Shown: positions 23,215 to 36,533 of the stretch, in pieces | Numbering within the stretch: the first letter of the stretch is position 1 | Layout of the letters: each line of letters starts with the position of its first letter | From: Sciurus carolinensis | Taxonomy: Eukaryota; Chordata; Mammalia; Rodentia; Sciuridae | Length of the DNA stretch: 64,000 nt | Assembly (NCBI RefSeq): GCF_902686445.1 | Contig: NC_062214.1 | Location: forward strand, 51,867,177-51,931,176 | Reading direction: 5' to 3' | Translations under genes and position numbers: made by a program | The notes under the pieces: generated by a model | What the model was told of the DNA's origin: nothing | Seen by the model: only the letters and a program-made list of their open reading frames with translations | Databases searched by the model: none

Positions 23215-23700
23215 TAGACAGACTACTAGTCCCCTAAACATGTATACTTTCCAATTCCTGGAATATGGGAACATTACTTCATATGGCAAAAAGGTCTTTG
23301 CAGATGTGGTTAAATTAGGGATATTGAAGTGGGGCAATTATCCTGGATTGGGTTGGACACATGTAATCTGAGTGGGACCAATGTAATCACAACGACCCTT
23401 GGTAGAGAGAGAGGCAGGGGAGTCAGGGTCAGAGAAGGAACTGTAATGACAGAAACAAGAATCAAAGTGATGCCACTGCTGGAAGAGGGTCATAAGCCAT
23501 GGATACAGATGGCCTCCACAAGGTGGAAAGGCAAGGGACATATTCTCCTCTAGAGCTTTCAAAATAAATGCAGTCCTGCCAATGCCCCATAAGACCTATT
23601 TTAAAACTTAATAACCTCCCCAATTGTAAGATAGTCATTTTTTATTGTTTCAAACCACTACGTTTATATAATGTGTTACAACAACAATGGGACCCTAATA
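23215..23700 (+). mobile_element. MLT1-type LTR
   Basis: Sense-strand landmarks include 'ttgcagatgtggttaaatta', 'attatcctggattgggttgg', 'gggaccaatgtaatcacaa', 'agagtgatgcc'-type and 'attctcctctagagc' stretches, and a 'ttgtttcaaaccactacgtt' end with 'gggaccctaatata' near 23690. MLT1/MaLR assignment is from memory. Confidence 0.65.
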
Positions 23701-26700
23701 TACCAGCATCCTTCTTTAGCTAATCATCAAAGAAATTTCTCAAAGCAGCAGGCTCCAGCATGATCTGCATGAGATGGCCCCTCCCACAACACCTTGCATA
23801 TAAGTTAAGAAATGCAGAGCACTTCTTAAGTGCCAGGCCACTATGTAGCTCCCAAAAGAGCTCAATTCAGACTGCCTTTCTGTCCTGCAGCTATTTCATG
23901 CCAGTTTTGTCCTCCATGTCTTTCTCTCCTCTCTTTCCCTTCTGCTGCTCACCTCTGTCGTGTGCCCTGGTGCCACATGGCAGGCTTGACCCTGATATGT
24001 TCCTTCTCCCTCTGTCCTAAGAAAAGTATCTCGGTATCTCTCCAAATCTCTTACCGTCTGATACTGAATTTCAACGCATTCCTTCAGTCACCCAAACTTC
24101 TGAGTACAACATTTCCCAGATGCTTGCACTCAGAGTTGCAGAGAAATCAGAAAGTGTTACTTGCTTCTACTCTGCCATTTTGGCTTCTCAGTAAATCAAT
24201 CTTCAGAGATACTTCTCATGCAAACTTCTTTACCATCTCAACTTCTTTTCCATTAACTTTTTAAATCACTGGGTGCAGATTGCATTCAATTTTCCTACCA
24301 TCTCTCACTCTAGAACATTCCCATCTCTAAAATTACCCCTCTTTGTCTCTTTCTCAAAGTATTAGCTATAATTCAAGAACTTAATCCAAAATATTTTCTC
24401 TTAGGAACTATTGCCTCTGACTTTGGTTGCCTTGAGCTTATTTCTTCATGAATGCAAACCTCCACTGTTCTTGTGGGCTTTTCTGTAATTGGAAACCTTT
24501 TCATCTGTGGATTTCTTGGAAGAAGAGGGGACATAGCAACATTTGGCAAAGGGTATTTTATTCATTACTGTGCCCTTTCAAATCCCTCTATGCCCTCTGT
24601 CAGGTCTGGTTCCTCACCCTACCACTGTACCATAACTGCCCCTAAACAAAATTACCTAATTTACTGAGCCTCCTCAAGCTTCCTGTTGCCCATTGGAATC
24701 TTGCCTCCCACCCAATTCACAGTATTTCCCAAAGATTGTCCAATGATTTCAAAATGCAGGAGATCCTCCTTCCTCCAGGTCGAGGTGAACTTCTGAGCTC
24801 ACCCTGGCATCTGAGGTCAGCTGTTCTGTTTTCCCAGTGCACCTTCTCCTGAGCCATCTGGGTGGATGATGGAGATGGTACATTGGAATGTCCTGAATGT
24901 CACTAAATAGAGACTGCTGCCAAAGAGACCCACATCCCTCTTTATTATTTGCTGTATCTGTGGAAGTTTCTGGGTGAATTCTCTTCAGATATTGCCCCCG
25001 TGTTGAGGATAACTGACTGCCTCTTGTGTCTGCCTCAGGAACTGTTGTCTCTGTGTGGCCTACTTTCTTCTTACACATATCGTTTTTGGCATCTAGTTTT
25101 CTCAGCTTGGCTGACACTTGATGCTACCACATCTCCGATATTTTTTCTTATAATTGGGCTTCAAGGTTCTGAGACAGAGCCTTAACTCCAACTCCTCCTT
25201 GCAGAGAATTTGGCAGCTAAAATTGTCCTTCACCCCACACTGACATGCTCCAGATTAGTCCCCTGAGTGGGAGCAAGTAGTAGCTGGCCATGCACAGAGC
25301 CACACTGTGCTGCTTCAAGCCTCTTTTCTTTCTCTTCCTTGAAGATAAACTTCTATGTTTCTGTCACTACTTTTTCCTCAAAAGAACTGATAAGGCTAGC
25401 ATAAAAAAATAAATAAATAAGAGCAAGTTTTAGCACATTAAACATATGACTGTGAAAATTTGTTTTAAATTTTCAATAAAAGGGTGGGAAAGTAAAGGTG
25501 AAGGACTCTTAATAGTTGAATGCCTCAAGCCTAGAAACTCAAACAATTAAAATATAAATTTTGAAAAGCTCAGTTAGAACAGAGATAAGCCTATTTAAAA
25601 GTGAAAGAAAATTTCCCCTAACTAAAGGGAAACATTGATCTTCAAACCAAAAATCCCTAGGAAGTGCTGGGGCAGGATGACTGAGAACTGATCCCCACCC
25701 AGACACGTCATTGTGACATTACAGAAGACCAAAAAAGAAGCAGTCTTAAGTCTTCTAGATTCTAGAGAAAGAAAACCACTTGAAATCAGAATTAAATACA
25801 AGAGTTCCCTTGGGATACTGAATGACATACGACGGTGGAACATCTATTCTCTTGATGGAACAGTGTCTATAGGTCACTTAACTGATTGCTCAGAAGAACT
25901 GAGGTCTAGAAAACAGCAGCTCTGGCCCAGCACTGCAATAAAAGGAGGCTCCGTTATAACACTAATGTAACAGGCCTATAGAGAAAGCAGTGCAGATTGC
26001 AAAGGACTGGTAAAATAAATTTGCATTATAAATTCAATTCTCTCACATCTGTTACATACCTATTATGCAGCAAGCAAGGCACAGAGGACATAGTGATAAG
26101 AGAGACAGTCTTTTCTGCTCTTCTGTAGCTTACAGTCCAGCCCCAAGGAAACCAGTTACAGTTGATCACAGCCTCCTTTCCAATACACAGGATAACCATT
26201 CTCTGGCTCCATCCCAGGGCTGTAGCTCCTTGTCAGCTGGGCAAAGCCATATGTGACTCAGATGCTCTTAGCCACTGGTCATCCAGCAGGGAAGGAATCC
26301 CAGGGATGCATTCCCCTTCTGTCCCAAGGCTTATCCTTCTGCTTTCCAAACCAATATGTGTTTCCTTATACCCTTCCCACTCTGCTGCATCTTGGAAGGG
26401 AAGCTACCAGCAAGGGATCAGTGCCCTCCTTCAGTCTGGCCCACCCACTTTACCCTTCATTTGGCAGACTCTTCCAAATTATGAACTATAGAGGACCTCT
26501 TCCCCAAGGCACCTGCCCCCTATTTTGTATTCTTTTGACTTTCAATCAAAATGGAACAGGAGTAGAGTAAAATGGAGAAAATAATTCAATGTATATGATA
26601 AAGCTGCCATTTCACCAGAATTAGGACGAGCTGAAAGATTAAAGAGAAAGAAAGAAAAATGGAAGTTAATTGCTACTTAATAGCAGAATAAGAAACAGAA

Positions 26701-26838
26701 TGGCTTGCTTTACTTATTATCAGTCTTCCCTGAATCACAAAATAGACAGTATAAAACTTGGTATTTTCTCTATGCAGAATAAAGTGTGACATTGGGAAGC
26801 TCTCATAATTAAATTTAATTGGAACCAGATTTATAAAA
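23701..26838. other. Intergenic, unassigned (3.1 kb)
   Basis: The largest stretch in the window in which I recognise neither gene nor repeat. Base composition is somewhat less AT-rich than neighbours. Several 60-144-codon open frames overlap on both strands without domains, in the pattern expected by chance. Confidence 0.4.
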
Positions 26839-26839
26839 C

Positions 26840-26905
26840 AGGCTGTGAGTTGTTGAGGACAAGGACTCTGTCCTGTTCACCTTTGCCTTCAAATCAATGC
26901 TAGCT
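26840..26905 (+). mobile_element. L2-like 3' fragment
   Basis: 'ggctgtgagttgttgaggac' followed by 'aaggactctgtcctgttcac' resembles the L2 3' end ('actgtgagctccttgagggc' type). Short and old. Confidence 0.45.
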
Positions 26906-27754
26906 ATTATTGCTGCTGTTGATGTTGTTATCTAATTACATGTAACAGAATATAGAAATAATTGCTTCCAAGAATGAACAAAATGGGATTTTGCTTTTAT
27001 TGATAAGTAGAAGATCTGTCTAAGCTAACCATGACTGAACAAAAAGAACACTCTTCTTAAGGAATAGCTTTGTACAGTAGAATTTGTATTTAAACACCAG
27101 AATAATGTTTTTCTTAAGGTTCTTACAAGAATTAGTCTTTAAGAAAACAGGTTTTTCCCCTCTTTCAGTGGGACAGCAGGCACCCTACTGATCTACGAAA
27201 AAATGAAATGCACCTTCTAAACACGTTTACCTGCCCATACTAGCAATGACCTCCACCAAGGCAAGTGAGTACTTCGTTAGAAAAGCTAGAAACCAGTCCA
27301 CAAGGTCACCAACAGTGTGTCCAGAGCACCAAGGGGAAAAGGATACTAATGAGAGATGGGGAAACACAACATAGGAGAAGTAAAAGAGAAAGGCCAGGAG
27401 GACAGAATAGGTGGTCAAGGAAAAAATAAGAGCAATACCAAGAAAAGGCAAAAGATGTTAAGTTAGACACTGCATCTTGGAAGAAGAAAAAGGAAAGCAA
27501 GATCAGGGAGAGAAAGTAGCAGAAAACACGAGAGAGATGTGTGAAGAACAGGGCCAGGGGCTCCAAATGCTAGACACTGGTGAGAGCAGCAGGGACAAAT
27601 GGAGAAGGCTCATGGGGAGAAAAATGGACAGTTACATTCTCTGTTCCAGGTAGAAACTTACCTTGGTGCAGCAACAGTGTTACATTCATTGTCACCCATG
27701 TATGCAGGCATCATAAATGTCCAACGGAGGACAGAACAGAGTAAGACCAATCAA
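26906..27754. other. Intergenic, unassigned
   Basis: No gene or named repeat. A purine-rich patch lies at 27340-27500. Confidence 0.4.
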
Positions 27755-27920
27755 TTGAAAACTAGCATTTGCTGAGTAGCTGCTATTGGTCACATCTGTG
27801 CTAGGCACCATGTACATATTATTGTATTAAATCCTTATAACCAGTCTGTGAAAGAGGGATTACTTATTCCTCAACTATGGATTGGAAAAATAAATCTAAA
27901 GGAGATTAAAAACTTTCCTT
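27755..27920 (+). mobile_element. MIR SINE
   Basis: 'gcatttgctgagtagctgct', 'tgtgctaggcaccatgta', 'attaaatccttataacc' and 'ctcaactatggattgg' follow the MIR core and 3' region in the sense direction. Confidence 0.65.
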
Positions 27921-28622
27921 CATGCTCAAACATAAAGTGATGTTTGTGTGGTCTTAAAAGTCCTTGCTCCTAACAAGAATGAGACCTGAAGAATTACACA
28001 GTGCTTTCAAAGTAAATCTGAACATAGCTTGACAAGTCTTCTTTCATTTGTTTTAAACACTTACCTAGTAAAATTGTCAGGTCATTTATTAACACTCTAA
28101 TAGGACAAATGAATAAACTGGAGTACAAGTCACACAACCAGGAGAAAGTTCCAGAACAGTGGCTACAGTTAAACCCCCACCCCCACCCCTGTTCCCTGAC
28201 AAGGGATTTTTTTCCACCTTTCTTCAAGTTCACAAAAAGAGGCAGGATCTATTTATGAATAGAAATAAAGGTAATTCTGAGAAGAATCACAGGGAATCAG
28301 TGAAAAAATACATGATTTCTTTAAAGTTGTGTAGTTGAAGTAACTGTAGGTACTAAAAATAAACAAAACCCCAAATCTCAGCAGAGTATCAACTAGAGGA
28401 TTATTCTCATGTGAAGTCTAAAAGAGTGCTCTCATTCACCAGGTATCTTTCTTCTAAGTAGTGTATTGGGTGTCCCAGCTCCTTCCATCCTGTGGCTCTG
28501 CCACCTCCACCCTGTGGCTTCTAGATGATTTAGGGTGGGGGAATGTTTTATGGGCCAATCCTAAGAGTGAAGCCTACCTACCACCTTCATCCATATTCCA
28601 TTGGCTTAAAACTCAGACATGC
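27921..28622. other. Intergenic, unassigned
   Basis: No gene. A short C/A-rich run (ccccacccccacccc) lies near 28172-28188. Confidence 0.4.
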
Positions 28623-29050
28623 CTGTTATGGTTTAGATTGAGTTGCCTCCCAAAAGTTCCTGTGTTAATGCAGAAATATTCGGGGGTGAAATGATTTGAT
28701 TTTAAGAGCTGTAACCTCATCAGTCCATCCTAGTTTTAATGGACTGACTGACTGGGTGTTAACTGTAAGCAGGTAGGGCATAGATGGAGGAAATGGGTCA
28801 CCGGAGGAATGTCCTGGAAGGCGCATCTTCCCTGTGGCCTCTTCCCCTCTTCCTCCCTGCTTCCTGGCTGCCATGAATGGAGAAGTGCTCTTCAGCCATG
28901 CCCTTCTACCATTATGTACTGCCTCAACTTGGGCCCAAAGCAATGGAGTTGGCTATCATGAACTGAACCTCTGAAACTATGAACCAAAATAAACTTTTCC
29001 TCCTCTAAGTTGTTCTTGCCAGGTATTTTGGTCACATTGACAAAAACCTA
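28623..29050 (+). mobile_element. MaLR-type solo LTR, sense
   Basis: Begins 'tgttatggtttagattgagt' and 'ctcccaaaagttcctg', has the 'ctgaacctctgaaactatga' and 'accaaaataaacttttcctc' 3' portion, and ends near 'ggtcacattgacaaaaac'. The layout is that of a MaLR LTR in sense orientation. Confidence 0.7.
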
Positions 29051-30418
29051 CCACCACACTTATGGTAGGGGATTCTGGGTTATATAGTGTCCAAGGAAAG
29101 AGGAGATAATCTTGGCAAACCATCAGCAGTGTCTGCCACAGTCTTCCCTTCTGGGCATCACATCCATTTCTCTCTTCTTAGTAGATATAAAGTACATACC
29201 TGTGCACCAGCCATTGCATCCAGCCTGTGGTCCAGGATCCCTGGGAGGATGAATATATTCAAATGGGACTCCTCATGGTTCAGCAACCAATGAGTCAAAA
29301 AGACAGATTATCTGCCCACACACACACATACCAATTAAATCATGGTGGATCATAGGCAAGAAAACCACAATTATAAACTCTCATTCAGAAATTGGAAGAA
29401 TGAGGCCCACAGTGTCACTGGCCCAAAACAGCACTGAAATCCTACCTGGCCCCTTTCCCCCATCCCTGGGGGAAGTTCATTTACTAGAATTAGATTCCAC
29501 CCTCTGGAGGTTGCTTCTCATCAATTGTGCTCATGACCCTTGAAACAGTCCTGTGAAAGGGGTTTCCTCCATTATTCTCTATGGTCACAGTTGAAGAGGG
29601 TACCAGTGAGTGGACCTTCCTGGGGTCTATACTACTGTGCAAAGTTTGTGAGGCAGGAATTGTTTTAAGGCTCTATCAAAAACTTTTTAAATAGAGCCTA
29701 CTTGTTTCCTTGGCAATCAAATTCTTTCAAAAACTTAGCAGCTTTCTGACATATTTCCTTCCAATTATCTCCATATGCCACACCCCAAATTCTTTCTTAG
29801 GTATAATTTTCCCAAGTCTGGTGTTTTTTATTACTTCCTCACATTCATTCCATCTCTCTACCTAATGCTACTACCTTGAGGCCATCTCAAATAATAATTA
29901 ATAAGGCCATATCCACATCCTTAGTCTGATCTTTACCACAGGACTAAAGCATTGTGTTTGAATGGTAGATCTCACTGGGTCTTTTTTTCTTACATGTGTT
30001 GTCGAAAGCATTTGACTTTCTCTATATAATATTCTCTTTCACTTATGTTTACTAATTGGCCAATTATTTTCTGACTGTCTGTCTCTCATGATACAATACA
30101 AAAAGCAAAAAGCAAGAGCCAACACATTTTCTCCAGAGTCTCAGTTTCATTACACAGGTATTTTGCCTTTAAAATTATCAAAGGTGACAGTTTTGTCCAA
30201 TATTTTGCTACTACATAAATGGGTCTCCATCCTTCCACCATCTGATCTTTTTACTACTTGACGGGTAAGTAATCCAATGCCCTGTACAGTATTTTAGGAT
30301 TTTGTTATAGAAACACCTTACTTTAAATTGCCAGGCGCCATTTCTGAATTAGGTGAGGCAACACTAGCTGTAACATACCAGATTAACCGTAAAATTTCAG
30401 TGGCATGACATAATATTA
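29051..30418. other. Intergenic, unassigned
   Basis: No gene or confidently named repeat; a short CA run is present near 29320-29332. Confidence 0.4.
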
Positions 30419-30637
30419 TATGTTGAACTATCTAGTCTGAAAATGCAAAATCCAAAATGCTCAAAAATCCAAAACTTTTTGAGCACTGGCATGATAATAC
30501 AAGTGAAAAATTCTGTACTTGGTCACATGCAAGGTTGCAAAAAAATACAGTATAAAAATTGTAGGGCTGGGGAGATAGCTCAGCGAGTAGAGTGCTTGCC
30601 TCGCAAGCACAAGGCCCTGAGTTTGATCCCCAGTACC

Positions 30638-30671
<34 letters not shown>

Positions 30672-30887
30672 TATAAAATTATCTTCAGTCTATGTGTTTA
30701 AGGTATATAAGAAACATAAGTGAATTTCATGGGACATCAGTCCCATCACTATGATATATCATTCATACATATATAAATATGTATATGTATATATATATAT
30801 ATGCAAATATCTAAAAATCTAAACTAAATCTTATATCTTAAATACTTCTAGTCCTAAGTATTGTGGATAAGGGATATTCAACCTGTA
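30419..30887 (+). mobile_element. MER2-type (Tigger class) DNA transposon
   Basis: Ends resemble the MER2 inverted termini: 'tgttgaactat' with repeated 'aatccaaaatgc' at the left and 'ggataagggatattcaacct' at the right (to 30887). The internal 'aatatctaaaaatctaaac' and 'tagtcctaagtattgtgga' also fit. An ID SINE has inserted at 30564-30668. Confidence 0.65.
30564..30668 (+). mobile_element. ID SINE inside the MER2
   Basis: A full-length young-looking ID unit: 'ggggagatagctcagcgagt' and 'gtgcttgcctcgcaagcaca', then 'gtttgatccccagtaccgc' and a 29-base A tail. The repeat aaaaattgta at 30554-30563 and 30664-30673 is the likely target-site duplication. It closely matches the BC1/ID class and still has good pol III box A and B sequences. 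Confidence 0.9.
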
Positions 30888-33369
30888 GTATATTTCTAGC
30901 CCACATGAATCCAAAATAGGTTTGAAAACAACACTTAGTGAACCTCCAGATAACTTTTAAGAACTTACTTAGCTTTGTGAGTGGTATTTTCATGCAAATA
31001 AGCAAGGGGTTTTTTATATTTTGTAGAAGTCTTGGGTCCTATTTTAATGCTCGTTGTATGGCAGTATGTATATAGTGTGTTTAGTTCTTTAAGAATCTCT
31101 CCTTTAAAACTTTGAGGTTAATACTTTTGTGCAACTGTGTTTTTGAATAAAGCCATGACAGTGTTAAAAACAAATAAAAAGCAGTACTCCTGAAAAAAAT
31201 AAATAAGCAGCTCTCCCCCAGTGACAATTCAGGAACCCAGAATCCTTCCATCTTAAAACCCTATTATCTTCGAAATTGGAGCATATCAGGAAGAATGTAT
31301 TGGCAGCTGGAATATGGAGCAAATCCCTTTCATTCACATTTCATTGGCTGGAACTCAATCGCAAGGTCACATTCATTATAAGAGAGACTGTGTAAAGCAG
31401 TTTGTGTATTCTTAAAAAGAAGAGAAAATACATGTGACAATCAACTAGCTATGTGATATACATCCAGTTCTCAAATTTTAATTTAGCAGTCTCTTCTGGT
31501 TTCTAGATATAGAAATGGCCAAAATAATTAAGGACTGTTTAAAACAATTTTGTCTTAAACATTTATTGAGCATATACTCTATGTAAATGAGTGAGCTATG
31601 CAAGATAATGAAATCTGCTTGGAACAGTGTATGTCAGTGGAAGATTCTCTGTAAGAACTTTGTATTATTTGCTCTGCCTTCTTTCCAAAAGAAAGAAGAA
31701 AACACACACACTGAATGCTGGTCTTACTTCAGGATAGAAGATGGAAGCAACTGTTTTTGACTGGGAGCAACTTTCAGAGGAGGAAAGAAAGGATACTCTG
31801 TCTAAAAGCTCCACAGACAACTAGTTTCTGAGGGAGCATCTCTCTACCCCAGAACTTCCAGCCTCCTCTCTGTACTTCTGTCATCAGGACTTTCCTTCCT
31901 AATCTTCAGGCTTATGCCTATATCTCCCTGTCATTCTCAGTTTCTCTCTGCCTTGCCAATAAGTTCAAATGCAGCAGTGAGCAGGTGCTAGCCCTGCAGT
32001 CTCCCCATGCCCACTTCTCCCGCCTCATGGAATCCCATGGCCTTCCAAGACATCTTTCCTGTGTCATGCTTCAGATTCTATACCCCAGGCCTGGGTCACT
32101 GAAAGCCCCAAAGCCTCCTAGTACACCTGCCAACTATAACCTGGGCATTCTTTGCCACCCTCTAGACTGGAGCTAGCTGAAAGGGAGACATGTCCCTACC
32201 CCTTCCTCCAAGATCCAGATGATCCCCTTGGCCCTGAACCCAGCCAGCCTCCCTTTGCTCCTGTTCCTTCAGGCACCACTTGTTTCATTCTTGATATTAC
32301 ATTTCAGATCCAATCACGTTATCCCAAATGAAAAATGAAACATCAGATATGATCAGTTTCACATCCAAAACCTGTCAAATCCACAAAATGTTCAAAATTA
32401 TTCACAACCCTTCCCATCCCAGAAGTTCCTTGGGGGTTCCCTGTTAGGAAGTACAAGGAACAGTAAATCAAAGCAGATCTCAGAGGGACTAATGATGCCT
32501 TAGAACCAACATCCATAAGAGGAGACTTCTTCGCTACTGCTCAGTACACTGTCCCTTGACTTTTTCTCTGAGGGGGTGGTCCATCCATGTGCCTCTGGAT
32601 TTAATCTTAGCCTTTAAGTTCCTTCCAACCCTGGATCACCTTTGCCTCAGTGATCACAAGATGATCAGAATTGGAGCTGAGAACAAAGGATCATCACAAT
32701 CATCATCTTCCCCGAGTTCCACATTTCCCTGTGAGAGGAATCAGACAGCTTCCAGAAGCCAGTGGAGAGTACACTGATGGAGCCCAGCAGGGTTCCAATG
32801 TGCAAAGAGGCATTCAGCCTCTAATTAATTAACTAATTTATCTGATCAATCCACAAACATATGCTGATGCATTCTCTGCCTGTCCCTGTGCTGGGCAATG
32901 AGGACAAGATGACTCAAGCATTTTCTCCTCCAAGATATCATCCCAGGGAAATTTTTCTACCAGGAGGAATCACTTTGTCCATTCTAACATAATCTCTTTT
33001 GCTAAAACATAATCTACAGCTTCCCCTCACAGGGCACTGGGCACAGCCAGAGTTTAAAATTTTAATGGATATTTTTTCTACTAGAGATATGGGTAAGGGA
33101 CTTTAATAAAAACAATCCTCTTCAAGCAACATAGCCTTGGACTCTGTGGACTCCAATTTCTTCATGAGACACAGGATCTCCTCAAATTGTTGAATAGTTC
33201 TATGGAGAGACTCTTCTCCTTGCTCGAGGATTGCTGGAAGAAAGGGGGACATGGTAGCACACTGACGAAGGGATTATAGACCTATTTCTCTTACACAGTA
33301 AGTTTCCACATGGCCTGGTGACTGTTTTGGTTCTTCATACTGCAGAGACCTGAAGTAAAGTTCTATTCC

Positions 33370-33371
<2 letters not shown>

Positions 33372-33415
<44 letters not shown>

Positions 33416-33428
33416 ACACACACACACA
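33372..33428. repeat. (CA)n microsatellite
   Basis: About 55 bp of CA units with one TA interruption. Confidence 0.95.
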
Positions 33429-34107
33429 GTTTTTCCTCGGACTGCTCCCATCATCTATTTCCCACTCAAATCCTACACCCCCATAAATACACGCTCAGGT
33501 CTCAATAATTATTTTCCAGAGGAGGCCCTGGTTCCATCAACTCTTCTCCTGGGCATAGGTGTGCCTCTACAGTCACCCAGTAAAATCAGCTTTCCAAGCC
33601 TCTTCCCAGAACACCTGCTCCTGGGGCCAGTCTTGCTGTACAATCAGGACAGGGGAATGAATGACAGATCTATATGCTTCTGATGGGGATCCTAAAAAGA
33701 AAAAAACTGAATGTCCCCCTACTGATTTCTCTTTCAAATGTAAAGAGTCTTACCCTAGGTTCATAGGCACATTTCCTTCTCATCTTCAGAGCAGGGTCTT
33801 CCCTTTCTTCTCTCCAAGCCTCCTGTTATTTGCAGTCTGTCCAGCTGTTTTCCCAGCCTGTGCAGCTGCTATCTCTGCTCACCCAGCTGCTCTTACAGGA
33901 CTCAACATGTTTCTTTCTTTGCCTCTTCTTCTCTCGGCAGCTGACCCAGCCAAAAAAAAAAAAAAAAAAAACCACCGATAGTAACTAGTTACTCCAGCCA
34001 AGGTCAATGCCAGGGCCTGTCCTCCTTCTTTATATCAGGGACAAGCTCCACCCTTTCAAATTCTGTCTTATCTTCAATGGTCCCATTGGAACTGACCAGG
34101 GGTCATG

Positions 34108-34146
34108 TGTGTGTGTGTGTGTGTGTGTGCGTGTGTGTGTGTGTGT
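34108..34146. repeat. (GT)n microsatellite
   Basis: About 38 bp of GT units with one GC interruption. Confidence 0.95.
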
Positions 34147-34455
34147 TGTCTGTTGGAGAACAAATGTTGCTCTATCCTGCAATGTCAAAGATTTGGTAAT
34201 GGAGAAAGAACATCCTCGGTGGGCATAAATATGGTCTCTATGTCCCATGCAATTGCTTCTTCCATTAGGGTTCTCCACCTGCTTCTCTGATGTCCCATGG
34301 GTATAGCTTGCCGTCTCCTGGGAGATCCCTCTTCAACTAACCATAGAGCTTTCCTGGGTATGATGTGATTCTTTGTAGGATCCAGTCAAAAATATCTCCT
34401 TTTCCACTAAGGGAAATCCCCATGAGGTCTCTACATTTTCTCCCTTATCTATAAC

Positions 34456-34663
34456 CTAAGGCAGATTCTGAGCCAGGGTAATTTGTTCCCCAGGGAACAT
34501 TTGTCTAGAAACATTCTTAGTTGTCATGTTGGAGAGGGAAAATGTTAGAGGCATCTAGTGAGTAGAGGCCAAGCACGCTGCTAAACAACCCACAATGCCC
34601 CCCACAGCAAACACTTAACTATCCCCAAATGCCAAAACTGGAGAGGTTAAGAAAACCTGCACT
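34456..34663 (+). mobile_element. MER20 DNA transposon (hAT-Charlie)
   Basis: Sense-strand MER20 landmarks are 'ccccagggaacatttg', 'ggcatctagtgagtagaggc', 'acgctgctaaacaaccca' and 'gaggttaagaaaacctg'. The left terminus is degraded. MER20 copies are sometimes used as enhancers in mammals, but nothing here shows that. Confidence 0.75.
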
Positions 34664-35878
34664 AAAGGTTTTAGTTTCAAGGACTCCATGAAGTTATCTC
34701 CATGGAGGAAAATCCACCAACTTCTTCCCACCATGCTAGAGGCTTACCCTCCTTTGACTTCAAATTCTGTGTCCCAAATCCTTGGAGGAAATATCAATTA
34801 CAATGTTCAATTTCAAATAAAATAAGGATAGTAACATTTAATGGAAAACTTTTATTAATTTTAAGGAAGCATACCATGCATATAGTTAAGCATATTTTGT
34901 ACATTTTGTATTTGTAGAGTGCCTGTCAGCTTAATTTTTTTATTTTAATAATTTTTATTGAATATCGAATGATGCTATCCATCAGAACTTGTAAAATATT
35001 GTTTAAACCTTCATAGTGCAATTTTATTTCAATGGAAGAATAGGTAGTTTTCCTTAGTAATTCTTTAGTTTAAGCAGAGGAAATATTGACCTCTTAAAGT
35101 TAAGGTAATTTATGTCAGCAAATGTATTTAAAGAACAAGAGCAAATCTAATCTTTCTGTGAAGGCTTTCCACAAGATTTTCTAATGTAGAGGTGTTCTTC
35201 TTTCTCTTGACAATGTTATAGCAGGTTATCTATAGACTTGAAAATAATAAAATTGCCTTTCTCTAAACATTTTCCTCTCAAGTCAAAGTTCTTGAATTCA
35301 GATTAACCTCTAGAGTGAAGTCTAATAAGTGACATCTATTGCATCTGAAAACTTTGAAGTCACAATCTGATTTGTCAATCAGAAGCAGGACCCAGGAAAC
35401 TGAAAGGGAAGAAGGCTTGTGAAAGTGTGTATGGAACTGTGGTGGCCTCTAGCAGGAACGTGAAGGGTGCAGCAGGGTGAGGGGTATCCATCAGGAGGGG
35501 AGAGAGAGGAAGGAAGGCAGTCTGAAGAGCCAAGGTCACTGTCCCCAGAGCCTGCCCCCAGTCAGTGCCTAAGCACACTAGGTAATAGGACTGGCTATTT
35601 CTGACCCACATAGGACTCCTTTGATGGGAGATCTACAGTGGATTTCCCCATCAGCCTCTCTCCTTCCCAGCTTCTTTCTCAGGTGGCAGATCATCGTTGC
35701 AGTCTATAGATTTCCCTCTCACTCCTCCTTCCTCTTTCCTCGATCCTTCAACAAGGCTTTCCACCAAGGAATTTCTTACATCTCTAATTCCATCTTGGCC
35801 TACCCTTCTTAGAGGGTCCAAACGAGCATAGTGCTTCCTGAGAGTGCTCCAAGATGAGGTCCTGGAACATCTGTCCTG
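34664..35878. other. Intergenic, unassigned
   Basis: No gene or named repeat. Confidence 0.4.
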
Positions 35879-36015
35879 GAATCACAAGTTTGAGACCAGT
35901 CTCAGTAACTTAGTGAGACCCTCAGCAACTTAGCAAGATCTTGTCACAAAATGAAAAATAAAAAGGGCTGGGGGTGCAGATCGGTGGCCCCTGGATTCAA
36001 TCTCCAGTACTGGGG
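35879..36015 (+). mobile_element. B1-ID dimeric SINE, 5'-truncated
   Basis: Starts inside the B1 unit ('gtttgagaccagtctcagta'), followed by 'agcaacttagcaag', the A-rich linker and a diverged ID unit ending 'ggattcaatctccagtact'. The B1 head is missing. Confidence 0.75.
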
Positions 36016-36528
36016 GTGAGAGGAGTACTTTCATTTCTCCTGTGGCACATTCCCTGGCACAAGGCAGCTGCCTAATTACTAAATATTTCACGGGTGATTA
36101 TCTGAGAAAATGTCTCAGTAGGGAGCAGTTTCTTGATGCTACAGTAGATTTTAGAAGCCCAGAGAAAGAGATGGCCCATTGCTGAGTAAAGAGGACATGC
36201 CTGAGTTACTTTGATAGAAGAAGGGTATAAAAAGTCTCAGGGCAGTGGGTATGCTGAAATGGATACATATTATATGAGGCCAAAGCACCCATAGGAGGAT
36301 TATGTTCCATTGATAGGCCTGGTGGATCTACTATTCAACCAAGCCCACCAGAAATGACAGGTACCAACGCTACTAATCAATTCAATGATAATTGTCTCTG
36401 CAGACTAGGGGTGACTGTAGGTGAGGAACTCACAAGGATGTGCCCATTAAAGGCAATTTGTATAATAAGCCCCGAATGACCATGTGTTGACAGTTGTCCA
36501 TCATAAACTGATTCTCTCAGTCAGCTAT
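36016..36528. other. Intergenic, unassigned
   Basis: No gene or named repeat. Confidence 0.4.
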
Positions 36529-36533
36529 GGGTT

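Larger units (their letters stand above)
30888..34455. other. Intergenic, unassigned, with microsatellites
   Basis: No gene. It contains an mRNA-3'-end-like stretch (about 31000-31190, with aataaa at about 31148), the (CA)n at 33372-33428, an A-run at 33951-33970 and the (GT)n at 34108-34146. Open frames of up to 106 codons have no domains. Confidence 0.4.

Noticed and set aside
23760..24264. Overlapping 86- and 144-codon plus-strand frames
   Set aside because: No domain and two frames open at once, suggesting composition rather than coding.
30564..30668. ID element as a functional tRNA or BC1 RNA gene
   Set aside because: It has an A tail and target-site duplication inside a transposon, so it is a retrocopy rather than the source gene; no cloverleaf with an anticodon arm was supported.
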